A stretch of 64,000 nucleotides of DNA from Sphingobacteriia bacterium (lineage in GTDB: Bacteria > Bacteroidota > Bacteroidia > Chitinophagales > Chitinophagaceae), in contig JAECQP010000011.1 of NCBI GenBank assembly GCA_015999745.1, forward strand, positions 1 through 64,000, given 5' to 3'. Each line of letters opens with the position of its first letter. The first letter of the stretch is position 1. Below the pieces are notes generated by a model, which worked only from the letters and a program-made list of their open reading frames with translations, was not told the origin of the DNA and made no database searches. A program made the translations under genes and the position numbers. Below, piece by piece: positions 16,763 to 26,576 of this stretch.

Positions 16763-19700
16763 ATGAAGCATTTCATACAAGGCGTTGCCAAAAAATTTAA
16801 GGAGTTTAAACCGACCAGTTGGGCGGTAGACAATAAAACGGCCGTCTATATTATCACCATCCTGATCTCTCTGTACGGTTTGAATAAATTCAACACCCTT
16901 CCGAAAGAACAGTTTCCGGACATTGTGGTACCCACTATTTCCGTAACTACCGTTTATTTTGGTAATTCACCGAAAGATATTGAGAACCTGGTTACCCGTC
17001 CGATTGAAAAACAATTAAAGGGGATCAGCGGCGCTAAAGTGAATAAGATCCAAAGTACCTCTCAACAGGATTATAGTTTGATTGTTGTGGAGTTTGATAC
17101 CGATATCAAAACGGAGATCGCCAAACAGAAAGTAAAAGATGCTGTAGACAAAGCGCAGACCGATCTGCCTACAGATCTTACCTCACAGCCTAATGTGCAG
17201 GAATTTGCCTTCAGTGAAATCCCGATCATGTTTGTGAATATCAGCGGCAATTACGACGGGGTCAAGCTGAAACAGATTGCAGACAAAATGCAGGACCGGT
17301 TTGAGGAAATGAAAGAGGTGAACCGTGCAGAAATTGTGGGTGCACCCGAAAGAGAGATACAGATCAATGTTGATCCTGTTAAAATGGAAGCAGCCAAGCT
17401 GACTTTCCGGGATATTGAAAATGCGGTGAGCCTTGAAAACAGGGATATCAGTGCAGGCCTGGTAGATGTGGGTACCATGAAGCGCAATATCAAGGTGAAG
17501 GGACAATTCACCAGCGCCTTCGACATGCGTAACATCATCATTAAGAATATTTCCGGCGCTCCCATTTACCTGAAAGACGTTGCCGAACTGATCGACACCG
17601 TTAAGGAAACAGAAAGTTATGCCCGTTTAGGCGGCGCAAACGTTATTACACTGAATATTGTAAAACGTTCCGGCGAAAACCTGATCAATACGGCAGACGG
17701 TATTAAGAAGCTGGTGGAGGAAATGCAGAAAAGCAGGGAAATCCCCAAAGATGTTAAAGTGATCATTACCGGAGATCAGAGTAAACAAACCAAGACCTCC
17801 TTTAATGAGCTCGTGAATACCATCATCATTGGATTCATCCTTGTATTATTAATCCTGATGTTCTTTATGGGCGTTACCAATGCCTTCTTTGTGGCATTGA
17901 GCGTTCCGCTTTCCGTATTCGTTGCGTTCATGTTCCTTCCCCTGGGAGATTTCATTGTTGGCTCGTCCATCACACTGAACTTCATTGTGCTCTTTGCCCT
18001 TCTGTTTGGGTTGGGTATCATAGTAGACGATGCCATTGTGGTAATAGAAAACACGCATCGGATCTTCGACAATGGAAAAGTGACCATCACCCGTTCGGCC
18101 AAAGAAGCTGCCGGAGAGGTATTCATTCCCGTTTTGGCCGGTACAGCTACCACACTGGCCCCTTTTTTCCCGCTATTGCTTTGGAAGGGTCTCATTGGTA
18201 AGTTCATGATCTATCTGCCTACCATGCTGATCCTTACACTGACCGCCTCACTGATCGTGGCCTTCCTGATCAACCCGGTATTTGCCGTTAGTTTCATGAA
18301 GAAAGAAGGACGTGAATTTGAGGAACCCAGAAATGCCTTCGCCAAAAAATGGTGGTTCTGGGCTTTCATTGGTTTTGGTATCCTGTTCAACCTTGCCGGC
18401 TGGCACGGCTTCGGGAACCTGCTCCTGTTCATAGACATTATTGTGATCATTGAGCGCTATGTACTGCGCAACATCATCCATTATTTCCAGGAGCACCTGC
18501 TGCCAGATTTCATGAATAACTATGAAAAATTATTGCGCTGGATACTGGTGAAGCACAGACCCGGATGGTTGATGGTAGGACTGTTCTTACTGTTCCCCAT
18601 TTCACTTTTCTTCCTGGTATTGCGAAACAATCCCAAACCATTCTTCCCGAGTGGCGATCCTAATATCGGTTTTGTGTATCTCAAAATGCCAATCGGTACC
18701 AGTGCAAAAACCACCGATTCTGTAGTTCGCATCCTGGAAAGCAGGGTATATAATATACTGGGAGAAGGGAACCGGCCTGGTATGGAAGGAAGTATTGTAG
18801 AGAGTGTGATCTCCAATGTAGCGGTAAGCGCCAACAACCCAAGAGACAATAACAGAAGCGTTCGTTCCAATCTTGGAAGAATCCAGATATCTTTTGTGGA
18901 GTTTGAAAAAAGACATGGCAAGAGCAGCGCTCCTTATCTTGATTCCATCCGGTCTGCAATGACCGGAATTGCAGGCGCTTCCATTGAAGTAAGCCAGGAA
19001 GATGCCGGCCCTCCAACAGATCCCCCGGTGAATATTGAGATTGCAGGAGACAATTTTGAATCTATTGCCAAAGTAGCCTATGAGCTACAGAACCACCTGG
19101 ATACCAACAGGGTGGAGGGTGTGCAGAACCTGGTACTGGATGTGGATCTGCTCAACCCCGAAATCACCATTAATATTGATCGTGAAAGAGCATTGGCCGA
19201 AGGATTAAGTACTGCCCAGATCGGTTCGGAACTAAGAACGGCCGTGTTTGGAAAAGAAGTAAGTAAACTGAAAGACGGTGAAGACGAGTATAAAATTCAG
19301 CTGAGATACCAGGACCTGAAACGGAACAATGTGGCAGACCTGATGAATATGCGGATCGTGTTCAGAGACTTTAACTCGGGCGCTATCAAGCAGATTCCGG
19401 TAAACAGTGTGGCCACCGTGGATTACACCAATACCACCGGCGGTATCAAAAGAAAGAACCTGAAACGCACCATTCAGATTCAGTCTACCGTTACAGATCC
19501 TTCGCTCACCCCGGTTATCAACAGCGAACTGGCTAAAAAGATCGAAGATTTTAAATCGAAAACGGAAATTCCAGCGGATGTAACCATCAAACAAACCGGG
19601 GAAGGTGAGCAACAGGCAGAGACCATGTCCTTCCTTGGAATGTCTATGATGAGCGCGTTGCTGATCATTTTCCTGATCCTGGTTTTACAGTTCAACAGTT

Positions 19701-20338
19701 TAAGTAAACCATTCATTGTGCTGACTGAGATCTTCTTCTCTATCATTGGCGTATTCATCGGTTATGCAGTAACAGGTATGACCATGGCTACCATCATGGT
19801 AGGTGTGGGTATTGTTGGCCTGGCCGGTATCGTTATCAAAAACGGGATCCTGCTGATCGAATTTACGGATGAACTGAGGGGAAGAGGATTTAAAACCAGG
19901 GAAGCAGCCATACAGGCAGGAAAGATCAGGATCATACCGGTATTGTTAACCGCGATCGCTACAATCATGGGCCTGCTCCCGCTGGCAATCGGTTTCAATA
20001 TCGACTTCGTATCTATGTTCCGGCACCTTGATCCAAAAATCTTTATTGGCGGAGACAGCGTGGTATTCTGGGGTCCGTTGAGCTGGACCATCATATTTGG
20101 ACTGATTTTCTCTTTCTTCCTTACGTTGATCATGGTACCAAGTATGTACCTGATTTCTGAAAGACTGAGAAGACCAATGGAAAGATTCTACGGCACTAAA
20201 TTTGTTGCACTATTTGGATTCACCGGACCATTTTTCTTTATCCTGGTTGGGATCATGTTCGGCGTAAAAAAATTACAAGGTAAAAAAGTATGGATGGGGG
20301 GTTTAAAACCGGCTCCATCAAAAGCATCATTAAAATAA
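16763..20338 (+). CDS. RND efflux transporter permease
   Basis: The 1191-residue permease is the proton-driven inner-membrane pump. The proton-relay segment GLGIIVDDAIVVIENTHRIF marks transmembrane helix 4, and the porter repeats begin around residues 40 and 610 (NPKPFFPSGDPNIGFVYLKM). The protein is some 150 residues longer than AcrB. An extra hydrophobic insert (about residues 520-573, around WWFWAFIGFGILFNLAG and LLLFIDIIVIIERYVL) follows helix 6, and a further hydrophobic segment closes the C-terminus. The operon layout suggests toxic-compound export; the substrate is unknown. Confidence 0.94.
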   Translation: MKHFIQGVAKKFKEFKPTSWAVDNKTAVYIITILISLYGLNKFNTLPKEQFPDIVVPTISVTTVYFGNSPKDIENLVTRPIEKQLKGISGAKVNKIQSTSQQDYSLIVVEFDTDIKTEIAKQKVKDAVDKAQTDLPTDLTSQPNVQEFAFSEIPIMFVNISGNYDGVKLKQIADKMQDRFEEMKEVNRAEIVGAPEREIQINVDPVKMEAAKLTFRDIENAVSLENRDISAGLVDVGTMKRNIKVKGQFTSAFDMRNIIIKNISGAPIYLKDVAELIDTVKETESYARLGGANVITLNIVKRSGENLINTADGIKKLVEEMQKSREIPKDVKVIITGDQSKQTKTSFNELVNTIIIGFILVLLILMFFMGVTNAFFVALSVPLSVFVAFMFLPLGDFIVGSSITLNFIVLFALLFGLGIIVDDAIVVIENTHRIFDNGKVTITRSAKEAAGEVFIPVLAGTATTLAPFFPLLLWKGLIGKFMIYLPTMLILTLTASLIVAFLINPVFAVSFMKKEGREFEEPRNAFAKKWWFWAFIGFGILFNLAGWHGFGNLLLFIDIIVIIERYVLRNIIHYFQEHLLPDFMNNYEKLLRWILVKHRPGWLMVGLFLLFPISLFFLVLRNNPKPFFPSGDPNIGFVYLKMPIGTSAKTTDSVVRILESRVYNILGEGNRPGMEGSIVESVISNVAVSANNPRDNNRSVRSNLGRIQISFVEFEKRHGKSSAPYLDSIRSAMTGIAGASIEVSQEDAGPPTDPPVNIEIAGDNFESIAKVAYELQNHLDTNRVEGVQNLVLDVDLLNPEITINIDRERALAEGLSTAQIGSELRTAVFGKEVSKLKDGEDEYKIQLRYQDLKRNNVADLMNMRIVFRDFNSGAIKQIPVNSVATVDYTNTTGGIKRKNLKRTIQIQSTVTDPSLTPVINSELAKKIEDFKSKTEIPADVTIKQTGEGEQQAETMSFLGMSMMSALLIIFLILVLQFNSLSKPFIVLTEIFFSIIGVFIGYAVTGMTMATIMVGVGIVGLAGIVIKNGILLIEFTDELRGRGFKTREAAIQAGKIRIIPVLLTAIATIMGLLPLAIGFNIDFVSMFRHLDPKIFIGGDSVVFWGPLSWTIIFGLIFSFFLTLIMVPSMYLISERLRRPMERFYGTKFVALFGFTGPFFFILVGIMFGVKKLQGKKVWMGGLKPAPSKASLK

Positions 20339-20344
20339 ACAATC

Positions 20345-21142
20345 ATGATTAGCAATCACGAAATTGATTACAGGATTTTTGGAGAGGAGATGCAGTATGT
20401 TGAAGTGGAATTAGACTACAACGAAACTGCCATTGCAGAACCCGGCGCCTTTATGATGATGGACGACGGTGTTATTATGGAAACCATATTTGGCGACGGA
20501 AGTCACCAGAACAACAACAGCATTTTCGGAAAGTTACTGAATGCAGGAAAAAGGGTACTCACCGGTGAAAGCCTTTTCATGACCGCTTTCACCAATGTGA
20601 ACCAGGGAAAAAGAAAGGTATGTTTTGCTTCTCCTTATCCCGGCAAAATCATTCCGCTCGACCTGTCTATGCTGAACAACCGGATTATCTGTCAGAAAGA
20701 CGCCTTCCTCTGTGCAGCCAAGGGGGTTAATGTTGGCATTGAATTTCAACGCAAACTGGGAACCGGTTTGTTTGGTGGCGAAGGATTCATCATGCAAAAA
20801 CTGGAAGGCGATGGTATGGCGTTCCTGCATGCCGGCGGACATGTATTTCAGAAAAATCTGCAACCTGGTGAGGTATTGAAAATTGATACCGGTTGTGTGG
20901 TTGGTTTCACTTCCGGCATTCATTATGATATCCAGTTTGTGGGGGGTATCAAGAATACCCTGTTTGGTGGTGAGGGGCTTTTCTTTGCCACTTTATCCGG
21001 TCCGGGAACAGTCTGGATTCAAACCCTTCCGATCAGCAGGCTGGCCGGCAGAATTTTACAGTACGGTACTACTACCAGAAAAGAAGAAGGAAGCCTCTTG
21101 GGTGGAATCGGCAATCTGCTGGATGGAGACGGCAGGTGGTAA
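20345..21142 (+). CDS. AIM24/TIGR00266 family protein
   Basis: The 265-residue protein belongs to the AIM24/TIGR00266 family: it starts HEIDYRIFGEEMQYVEVELD and contains the glycine-rich repeats typical of the beta-rich fold (GEGFIMQKLEGDGMAFLHAGG, GGIKNTLFGGEGLFFATLSG and WIQTLPISRLAGRI). Function in bacteria is unknown; the mitochondrial relative affects inner-membrane organisation. It starts only six bases after the RND permease, so it is in the same operon. No signal peptide. Confidence 0.9.
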   Translation: MISNHEIDYRIFGEEMQYVEVELDYNETAIAEPGAFMMMDDGVIMETIFGDGSHQNNNSIFGKLLNAGKRVLTGESLFMTAFTNVNQGKRKVCFASPYPGKIIPLDLSMLNNRIICQKDAFLCAAKGVNVGIEFQRKLGTGLFGGEGFIMQKLEGDGMAFLHAGGHVFQKNLQPGEVLKIDTGCVVGFTSGIHYDIQFVGGIKNTLFGGEGLFFATLSGPGTVWIQTLPISRLAGRILQYGTTTRKEEGSLLGGIGNLLDGDGRW

Positions 21143-21172
21143 TTGGTTAATTACAGTTGGCTTTTATAAAAA

Positions 21173-21203
21173 GGCCCCGGGTTTCCGGGGTCTTTTCTAT
21201 TTT
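21173..21203. terminator. Bidirectional terminator after the efflux operon
   Basis: An eight-pair stem GGCCCCGG/CCGGGGTC with loop GTTT lies between two convergent genes. A T-rich run follows on the plus strand, and AAAAA precedes it, giving T-tracts on both strands. Confidence 0.8.
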
Positions 21204-21236
21204 TAATATGGGTCATGGCGAATCCGTATGAACCAC

Positions 21237-22415
21237 CTACTTCAGTTTGGTCAATTTTGCTGCAGCGCTGGCCAGGGTTTCCTCTTTCTTGGCAAAACAG
21301 AACCGCAATACTTTATTGTCTTCTCCGTTCCGGTAAAAGGAGGAAACCGGTATGGTGGCGATGCCATATTCTTTGGTGAGCCTTATGGCCAGCTCCTTAT
21401 CGGTTTCTCTGCTGAACCCTTCATAACTGTAGCATTCAAAATAACTGCCGTGAGAAGGAACGCACCTGAATGGGGTTTTTTCCATCAGCGCCCTGAAAAA
21501 ATCTCTTTTCTGCTGCATGAATGTTCCCAGGTTCAGATAGTCCGCTTCATTTTGCAGATATGCAGCCAGGGCCACCTGCTTGGGACTATCGCAGGTAAAA
21601 CAGTTGAACTGGTGTATTTTCCGGAACGCCTGCATCAGGTGATCGGGAGCGATACAGTAGCCGAGTTTCCAGCCGGTGCAATGGTAGGTTTTCCCAAAGG
21701 AGAAGCAAACAAAGCTCCTGGCAAAAAGATCCGGGTACCGGAGTATACTCTGGTGGGCAATATCATCGAAGATCAGGTGTTCATATACCTCATCGCTCAG
21801 GATCAGGATATTGGTATTAGCTGTAATGGCCGATAAGGTTTTCATATCCTCCCTGCTCAATACCGCCCCGGTGGGATTATGCGGTGAGTTGATCATGATC
21901 ATCCTGGTACATGGAGTAATGCTGGCTTTTACAGCTTCCCATGGAATGGAATAGTCGGGGTATTTCAGCGCAATGGTGATTGCTTTTGCCCCGTTCAGTT
22001 CTATGGTAGGAATATAACAATCGTATGCGGGTTCAAAAACAATGACTTCATCACCGGGTTGCAGTACCGTGGTTAATGCTGTGTAAATAGCATAGGTTCC
22101 TCCCGGGGTAATAGTAATATCCGTAACCGGATTGATGGTTGCACCATACAGGCTGGATGCTTTTTGAGCCAGGGCCCCGCGCAATGCAGGGAGGCCATTC
22201 ATGTGAACATACTGATTATGCCCGCTTTGCATGGCTTTGCAAACAAGCTCCGTAAGCGCTGAGCTCATGGGGAAATCAGGAAATCCCTGGCCAAGGTTTA
22301 CTGCACCGTGTTCTGCCGCCAGTTGACTCATTACCGTAAAAATAGTAGTCCCTACATTGGGGAGTTTGGATACGATGGTGGGTTGCACAGTTCTTACATT
22401 TAATCGCTCTGGCAA
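21237..22415 (-). CDS. PLP-dependent aminotransferase, methionine/kynurenine type (YbdL-like)
   Basis: The 392-residue class I/II aminotransferase closely follows YbdL, a methionine-preferring enzyme. It has SKLPNVGTTIFTVMSQLA, VNLGQGFPDFP, INSPHNPTGAVLS and the PLP lysine motif SFGKTYHCTGWKLGYC. It probably acts on methionine, with other aromatic or sulfur amino acids possible. No ATG begins it: the TTG at 22415 or a GTG at 22388 (giving MQPTIVSKLP) are both possible starts. It may follow the TolC gene in a common transcript. Confidence 0.9.
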   Translation of the reverse strand: MPERLNVRTVQPTIVSKLPNVGTTIFTVMSQLAAEHGAVNLGQGFPDFPMSSALTELVCKAMQSGHNQYVHMNGLPALRGALAQKASSLYGATINPVTDITITPGGTYAIYTALTTVLQPGDEVIVFEPAYDCYIPTIELNGAKAITIALKYPDYSIPWEAVKASITPCTRMIMINSPHNPTGAVLSREDMKTLSAITANTNILILSDEVYEHLIFDDIAHQSILRYPDLFARSFVCFSFGKTYHCTGWKLGYCIAPDHLMQAFRKIHQFNCFTCDSPKQVALAAYLQNEADYLNLGTFMQQKRDFFRALMEKTPFRCVPSHGSYFECYSYEGFSRETDKELAIRLTKEYGIATIPVSSFYRNGEDNKVLRFCFAKKEETLASAAAKLTKLK

Positions 22416-22445
22416 GGTAAGTAATTTATAAAGTATCTGTTGCGA

Positions 22446-23750
22446 TTACGGCTGAATGGAATTGGACAGGCGCTTTAATTCAATTTCAGCAACCTTGGCC
22501 GTATAAGCAAGGTTCACCAGCCTGTAAGATTCGTTTTCAAAACTTTGCTGTGCAATCTTTACATCGATGATGGTTGCCTGGCCCAGTTGAAATTTCTGCA
22601 TCACCAGGTCCAGCAGTCGGGTAGAAAGTTCGTAATTGGTTTGGGCCGTTTTCAGTTGCTCCAGGGAACTGTTGTATGCCTGATAGGTTTTCACTGCACC
22701 GGTTTCTACCGTGAGCAATAAATTATCTTTCTGCGTTTTGGCGATCCGGGTATTCACCGCAGCTACCTGCTGCTGTTTTTTACTGATCAATCCGTTGTAA
22801 AGCGGAACAGACAGGTTAAGGCCAAATGTTGGACCATAGCTCTGGTTCACTAAGATGAAACCCGCACCACTATTGGTTTTGCTGATATTTAAACCGGTGG
22901 TTGCCCGCAGGGTTGGGTATCTCAATGCGGCTGTTTCACGTTCAATCAGTTCATTGACTTTGATCTGCTGATCGGCGGCAATCAGTTGTGGATTGGTGGG
23001 TAACAGGGCCCTGATCTGATCCAGTTTCAGGGATTTATCTACCAGTATGGTATCTGCAATAACGATGTTTGAATCGGGGCTTACAAAAATCAGGTTCAGC
23101 AAATCCGTTTTACCCTGGTCAATGACCAGCTTCTGCGCCTGCTCGGACTGAATCAGGGAATTCAGGTCCAGTTGTGCCTGGTAAAGATCTGCGTTATTAG
23201 ACATGCCCACCTGCTGTCTGCTTTCTATTACTTCCACCCTTTTCCTGGAAACCTCAATGGATTTCTGAATGGTTTGCAGGAAATTCTGCTGGCGAACAAT
23301 ATCGTAATAACGGGTGGTTACAGCAGCCAGTGTATTCTGGATTTGTGCATTCAGCAGGTCCTGGTTCAGGCTCTGCAGTTCTTCCAGTCTTTTCTTGGTG
23401 GCTTTTACCTTCCATCCGTTGTACAACAAAAAACTACCGGTAAGCGAAGCGGCAAGGTTATTGGAGCTTACGCCATCCCTTTGTACATCCCTGGAAGGAT
23501 CCGGAAATTTCTGATTGATGCTGGTAATCTGTTCATTGTCACTGGCCTGGGCGGTCACGAGCGGCAACCCGCCTGCAACCCCATAGCTATTATTAATACT
23601 GGCTATCTCCAGGCTCTCTTTTGCAAGCTGGATATTATAGCTGTTTTTCAATGCTGTTGACAAAGCATCTGATAAGGTTAAACGAGGCTGTGCAGCTCCA
23701 CTCAGCGAAATAAGCACAGAAAAAAGGATACAAACAGAATACTTAATCAT
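22446..23750 (-). CDS. TolC-family outer membrane efflux protein (second)
   Basis: The 434-residue protein has a signal peptide (YSVCILFSVLISLSGAAQ) and the OEP pattern: LTLSDALSTALKNSYNIQLAK, two coiled-coil repeats and FQLGQATIIDVKIAQQSFEN near the end. It differs clearly from the TolC at 14106. No adaptor or inner-membrane pump is next to it in the window, so it may serve a transporter encoded elsewhere. It lies about 60 bases after pyrH on the same strand. Confidence 0.92.
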   Translation of the reverse strand: MIKYSVCILFSVLISLSGAAQPRLTLSDALSTALKNSYNIQLAKESLEIASINNSYGVAGGLPLVTAQASDNEQITSINQKFPDPSRDVQRDGVSSNNLAASLTGSFLLYNGWKVKATKKRLEELQSLNQDLLNAQIQNTLAAVTTRYYDIVRQQNFLQTIQKSIEVSRKRVEVIESRQQVGMSNNADLYQAQLDLNSLIQSEQAQKLVIDQGKTDLLNLIFVSPDSNIVIADTILVDKSLKLDQIRALLPTNPQLIAADQQIKVNELIERETAALRYPTLRATTGLNISKTNSGAGFILVNQSYGPTFGLNLSVPLYNGLISKKQQQVAAVNTRIAKTQKDNLLLTVETGAVKTYQAYNSSLEQLKTAQTNYELSTRLLDLVMQKFQLGQATIIDVKIAQQSFENESYRLVNLAYTAKVAEIELKRLSNSIQP

Positions 23751-23809
23751 GTAGCATGAAATTATGCAAGGATCATTTAAATCCGGGTTTTTTTTACACG
23801 AGCGGGTAA

Positions 23810-24526
23810 TCAGCTTACCAGGGTACCTACACTGGATCCTTCCACCACCTGAAGCAGGTTTCCGGGCCTGTTCATATCAAATACAATGATGGGTAATTTG
23901 TTCTCCATGCAGAGGGTAAACGCGGTCATATCCATCACTTTCAGGTTTTTTGTAATACAATCCTGGAAAGAGATTTTATCATACTTCACTGCAGTGGGAT
24001 CTTTCTCCGGATCTGCTGTATAAATACCATCCACCCTTGTTCCTTTAAGGATAACATCGGCCTTCATTTCAATAGCTCTTAAGGAACCTGCGGTATCGGT
24101 GGTAAAATACGGGTTGCCGGTTCCGGCTCCGAAAATAACCACTCTTCCCTTCTCCAGGTGACGCAAGGCCTTTCTGCGGATATAGGGCTCCGCCACCTGT
24201 TCCATATTGATGGCGCTCTGTAAACGGGTGTACACCCCTATTTTTTCGAGCATGGCCTGCATGGCCATTGCATTGATCACGGTAGCAAGCATACCCATAT
24301 AATCTCCATGCGCACGTTCAATACCACTATCGGCTTCATTCATACCACGATAGATATTTCCCCCGCCAATCACAATGGCCACCTGTACACCCAGATCGGT
24401 TACCCGTTTGATGTCGTGCGCATATTGTTCAATGATTTTGGGGTTGAACGGGTCTCCATTGCGTTGATCGCCCAACAGCGCTTCTCCGGATAATTTAAGC
24501 AGGATACGTTTGAACCTAGGCAGCAT
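23810..24526 (-). CDS. pyrH: UMP kinase
   Basis: PyrH phosphorylates UMP to UDP in pyrimidine synthesis. The 238-residue protein has the amino-acid-kinase motifs [38 protein letters not shown] and [19 protein letters not shown]. Length is normal. A perfect -7 box (24554-24561) precedes it. It lies next to the rplM-rpsI-rpsB-tsf operon, as often in bacteria, but a terminator between tsf and pyrH makes it a separate unit. Confidence 0.97.
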   Translation of the reverse strand: MLPRFKRILLKLSGEALLGDQRNGDPFNPKIIEQYAHDIKRVTDLGVQVAIVIGGGNIYRGMNEADSGIERAHGDYMGMLATVINAMAMQAMLEKIGVYTRLQSAINMEQVAEPYIRRKALRHLEKGRVVIFGAGTGNPYFTTDTAGSLRAIEMKADVILKGTRVDGIYTADPEKDPTAVKYDKISFQDCITKNLKVMDMTAFTLCMENKLPIIVFDMNRPGNLLQVVEGSSVGTLVS

Positions 24527-24553
24527 GTAATAAATTTAGGGTGAAGTGTTGCG

Positions 24554-24561
24554 CAAAGATA
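24554..24561 (-). promoter_or_regulatory. Promoter (-7 box TATCTTTG) of pyrH
   Basis: A perfect TAnnTTTG match 27 bases before the pyrH ATG and downstream of the tsf terminator. Confidence 0.6.
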
Positions 24562-24611
24562 TAATCCAAACCAACTCGGATAGAAAAAATTCAAAAATTG
24601 GCGGCCGGGCA

Positions 24612-24638
24612 GAAAAGAAAAACCCCGGTAAACCGGGG
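24612..24638 (-). terminator. Terminator after tsf
   Basis: On the minus strand a perfect stem CCCCGG/CCGGGG with a four-base loop is followed by TTTTTCTTTT. It closes the ribosomal-protein operon ahead of the pyrH promoter. Confidence 0.85.
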
Positions 24639-24673
24639 CCTCTCCAAACTATTGATCCAATGATTGCCGGAAA

Positions 24674-25510
24674 TTATCCCAGGGCAACCCTTCTGAATTC
24701 TGTAACAGTAACATCACCTGCATGTTTCAGGTAAGCTTCTACGGTAACAGCGCCGTCTTTTACAAAGGCCTGCGCCAGTAAAGTGTTCTCTTTGAAGAAG
24801 GCGTTCAGTTTGCCTTCTGCAATTTTAGCGATCATATCATCCGGTTTACCGGCCATCTTAGGATCGGCCTTCATGGTTTCTACAACAATCGCTCGCTCTC
24901 TTTCGATGGTTTCAGCAGGAATGCTATTGGCATCTACTGCCAGCGGGTTCATTGCTGCAATCTGCATGGCAACATCTTTACCAGCATCAGCAGCCTCTTT
25001 GTTCAGGCCTACCAGCACACCCATACGGTTTGCACCGTGGATATAAGATGCTACATAAGGAGCTTCGATTCTTTCAAACTTGGCTACACCGATTTTTTCA
25101 CCAATGGCAGCCAGTTTATCGTTGATCAGGTCGGCCACTTTAGCCCCGTTGATAGTCACTTCATTCAGCTCTTCAGCACTCTTCACATTGTTTGCAACAG
25201 CTGCATCGGCAATAGATGTAGCGAAAGCAACGAAATCCGCGTTTTTGGAAACGAAATCTGTTTCACAGCTGATACATACAACAAAACCAACTTTATGATC
25301 GGCTGATGTTTTAGCAATGATTACACCTTCCTTCGCTTCCCTGTCGCTGCGTTTAGCGGCCACTTTCTGACCTTGCTTACGTAACCAGTCAATTGCAGCT
25401 TCAAAATCACCATTGGTTTCAGTTAAAGCTTTTCTGCAATCCATCATTCCGGCACCTGTTGCCTGACGTAATTTATTGATGTCTGCTGCTGTAATAGTTG
25501 CAGTTCCCAT
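24674..25510 (-). CDS. tsf: Translation elongation factor Ts
   Basis: EF-Ts releases GDP from EF-Tu. The 278-residue protein has ADINKLRQATGAGMMDCRKAL in the UBA domain and the core motif SCETDFVSKNADFVAFA, which contacts EF-Tu, followed by a two-part dimerisation core. It is the last gene of the rplM-rpsI-rpsB-tsf operon. The ATG at 25510 gives the standard N-terminus. Confidence 0.97.
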   Translation of the reverse strand: MGTATITAADINKLRQATGAGMMDCRKALTETNGDFEAAIDWLRKQGQKVAAKRSDREAKEGVIIAKTSADHKVGFVVCISCETDFVSKNADFVAFATSIADAAVANNVKSAEELNEVTINGAKVADLINDKLAAIGEKIGVAKFERIEAPYVASYIHGANRMGVLVGLNKEAADAGKDVAMQIAAMNPLAVDANSIPAETIERERAIVVETMKADPKMAGKPDDMIAKIAEGKLNAFFKENTLLAQAFVKDGAVTVEAYLKHAGDVTVTEFRRVALG

Positions 25511-25616
25511 AATATTTTATATTGATTAGTTATTAATAAGCAATACAGAACCTTTTCGGATTCTGTATTGCTGTTAAAGATATATGCTGTGTAAAAGCGG
25601 CAGTATTAAGAATTAA

Positions 25617-26516
25617 TTACCTGCTTCCGCCACCACCCGCAGGGCGACGGTTGCCCGGACCCGGAACACGGCGTTTTGCAGGACCGGCAGGACCACCTGC
25701 AGGTGCAGCGCCACGACCTCTTCCGCCACGGCCGGCCTCAGACTGAGCTTCAGCTTCCAGTCGACGCGCGCGTACTTCATTCTCATTGCCGCTTTCATCA
25801 GACTCATCTTCATCTTTAGAAGCCTGACGCTCGGCCAGACCTTCTGCAATAGCAGCTACGATGTAGTTGGTGATGATGGCAATTGATTTGGTAGCATCGT
25901 CGTTCGCAGGAATAGCGAAGTCAACTTTATTAGGATCACAGTTGGTATCAACCATACCGAAAGTAGTAATGCCCAGACGCTTTGCTTCAGATAAAGCAAT
26001 GTGCTCGTGACCAATATCCACCAGGAACAGTGCAGCCGGTAAACGACCTAACTGAGCGATACCGCCCAACACTTTCTCCATTTTATCCTTGTCACGGCTT
26101 AAAGTCAGTCGCTCTTTCTTGGTAAGGCTTTCTGCACTACCGTCGTTCAGCATTTTCTCGATGCTCTGCATTTTCTTCACGCTCTTACGAACAGTATTGA
26201 AGTTGGTAAGCATACCACCCAGCCAACGCTCGGTAGCATAAGGCATGTTAACGCGCTTAGCACATTCTGTAACGATCTCTTTCGCTTGTTTCTTGGTAGC
26301 AACAAACATGATTTTCTTACCGCTCTTCGCAATCTGCTTGATAGCAGCAGCAGACTCCTGTAAGTAATCTACTGTTTTGTTCAGATCGATGATATGAATA
26401 CCTTTTTTCTCAGCGAAGATGTAAGGTAACATCTTAGGATTCCACTTCTTTTTCAGGTGACCAAAGTGAACGCCGGCCTCCAGTAATTGCTGTTGTAATG
26501 AAGTGTTATTTTCCAT
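25617..26516 (-). CDS. rpsB: 30S ribosomal protein S2 with RG-rich C-terminal tail
   Basis: S2 is a small-subunit protein near the mRNA exit. Residues 1-233 match the family: QQLLEAGVHFGHLKKKWNPKM, FVATKKQAKEIV, RWLGGMLTNFNTV and GMVDTNCDPNKVDFAIPAND. After this an unusual 66-residue tail begins: acidic first (KDEDESDESGNENE), then glycine/arginine/proline-rich (GRGGRGRGAAPAGG and PGNRRPAGGGGSR). E. coli S2 is 241 residues. The tail is probably exposed and disordered; its role is unknown. The gene is followed by tsf. Confidence 0.97.
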   Translation of the reverse strand: MENNTSLQQQLLEAGVHFGHLKKKWNPKMLPYIFAEKKGIHIIDLNKTVDYLQESAAAIKQIAKSGKKIMFVATKKQAKEIVTECAKRVNMPYATERWLGGMLTNFNTVRKSVKKMQSIEKMLNDGSAESLTKKERLTLSRDKDKMEKVLGGIAQLGRLPAALFLVDIGHEHIALSEAKRLGITTFGMVDTNCDPNKVDFAIPANDDATKSIAIITNYIVAAIAEGLAERQASKDEDESDESGNENEVRARRLEAEAQSEAGRGGRGRGAAPAGGPAGPAKRRVPGPGNRRPAGGGGSR

Positions 26517-26576
26517 TGTAATAAATTATATAATTTTTTTAAATTAATTTCCAGACGAAAGTCTTCAGTACAACGA

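Noticed and set aside
18602..19016. Several open frames antisense to the RND permease
   Set aside because: All lie inside a conserved coding gene and have low-complexity, motif-free translations.
21228..21836. 202-codon open frame on the plus strand
   Set aside because: It is entirely antisense to the methionine-type aminotransferase, whose motifs are intact.
23172..23660. 162-codon open frame opposite the second TolC gene
   Set aside because: A shadow of a real gene; no recognisable domain.
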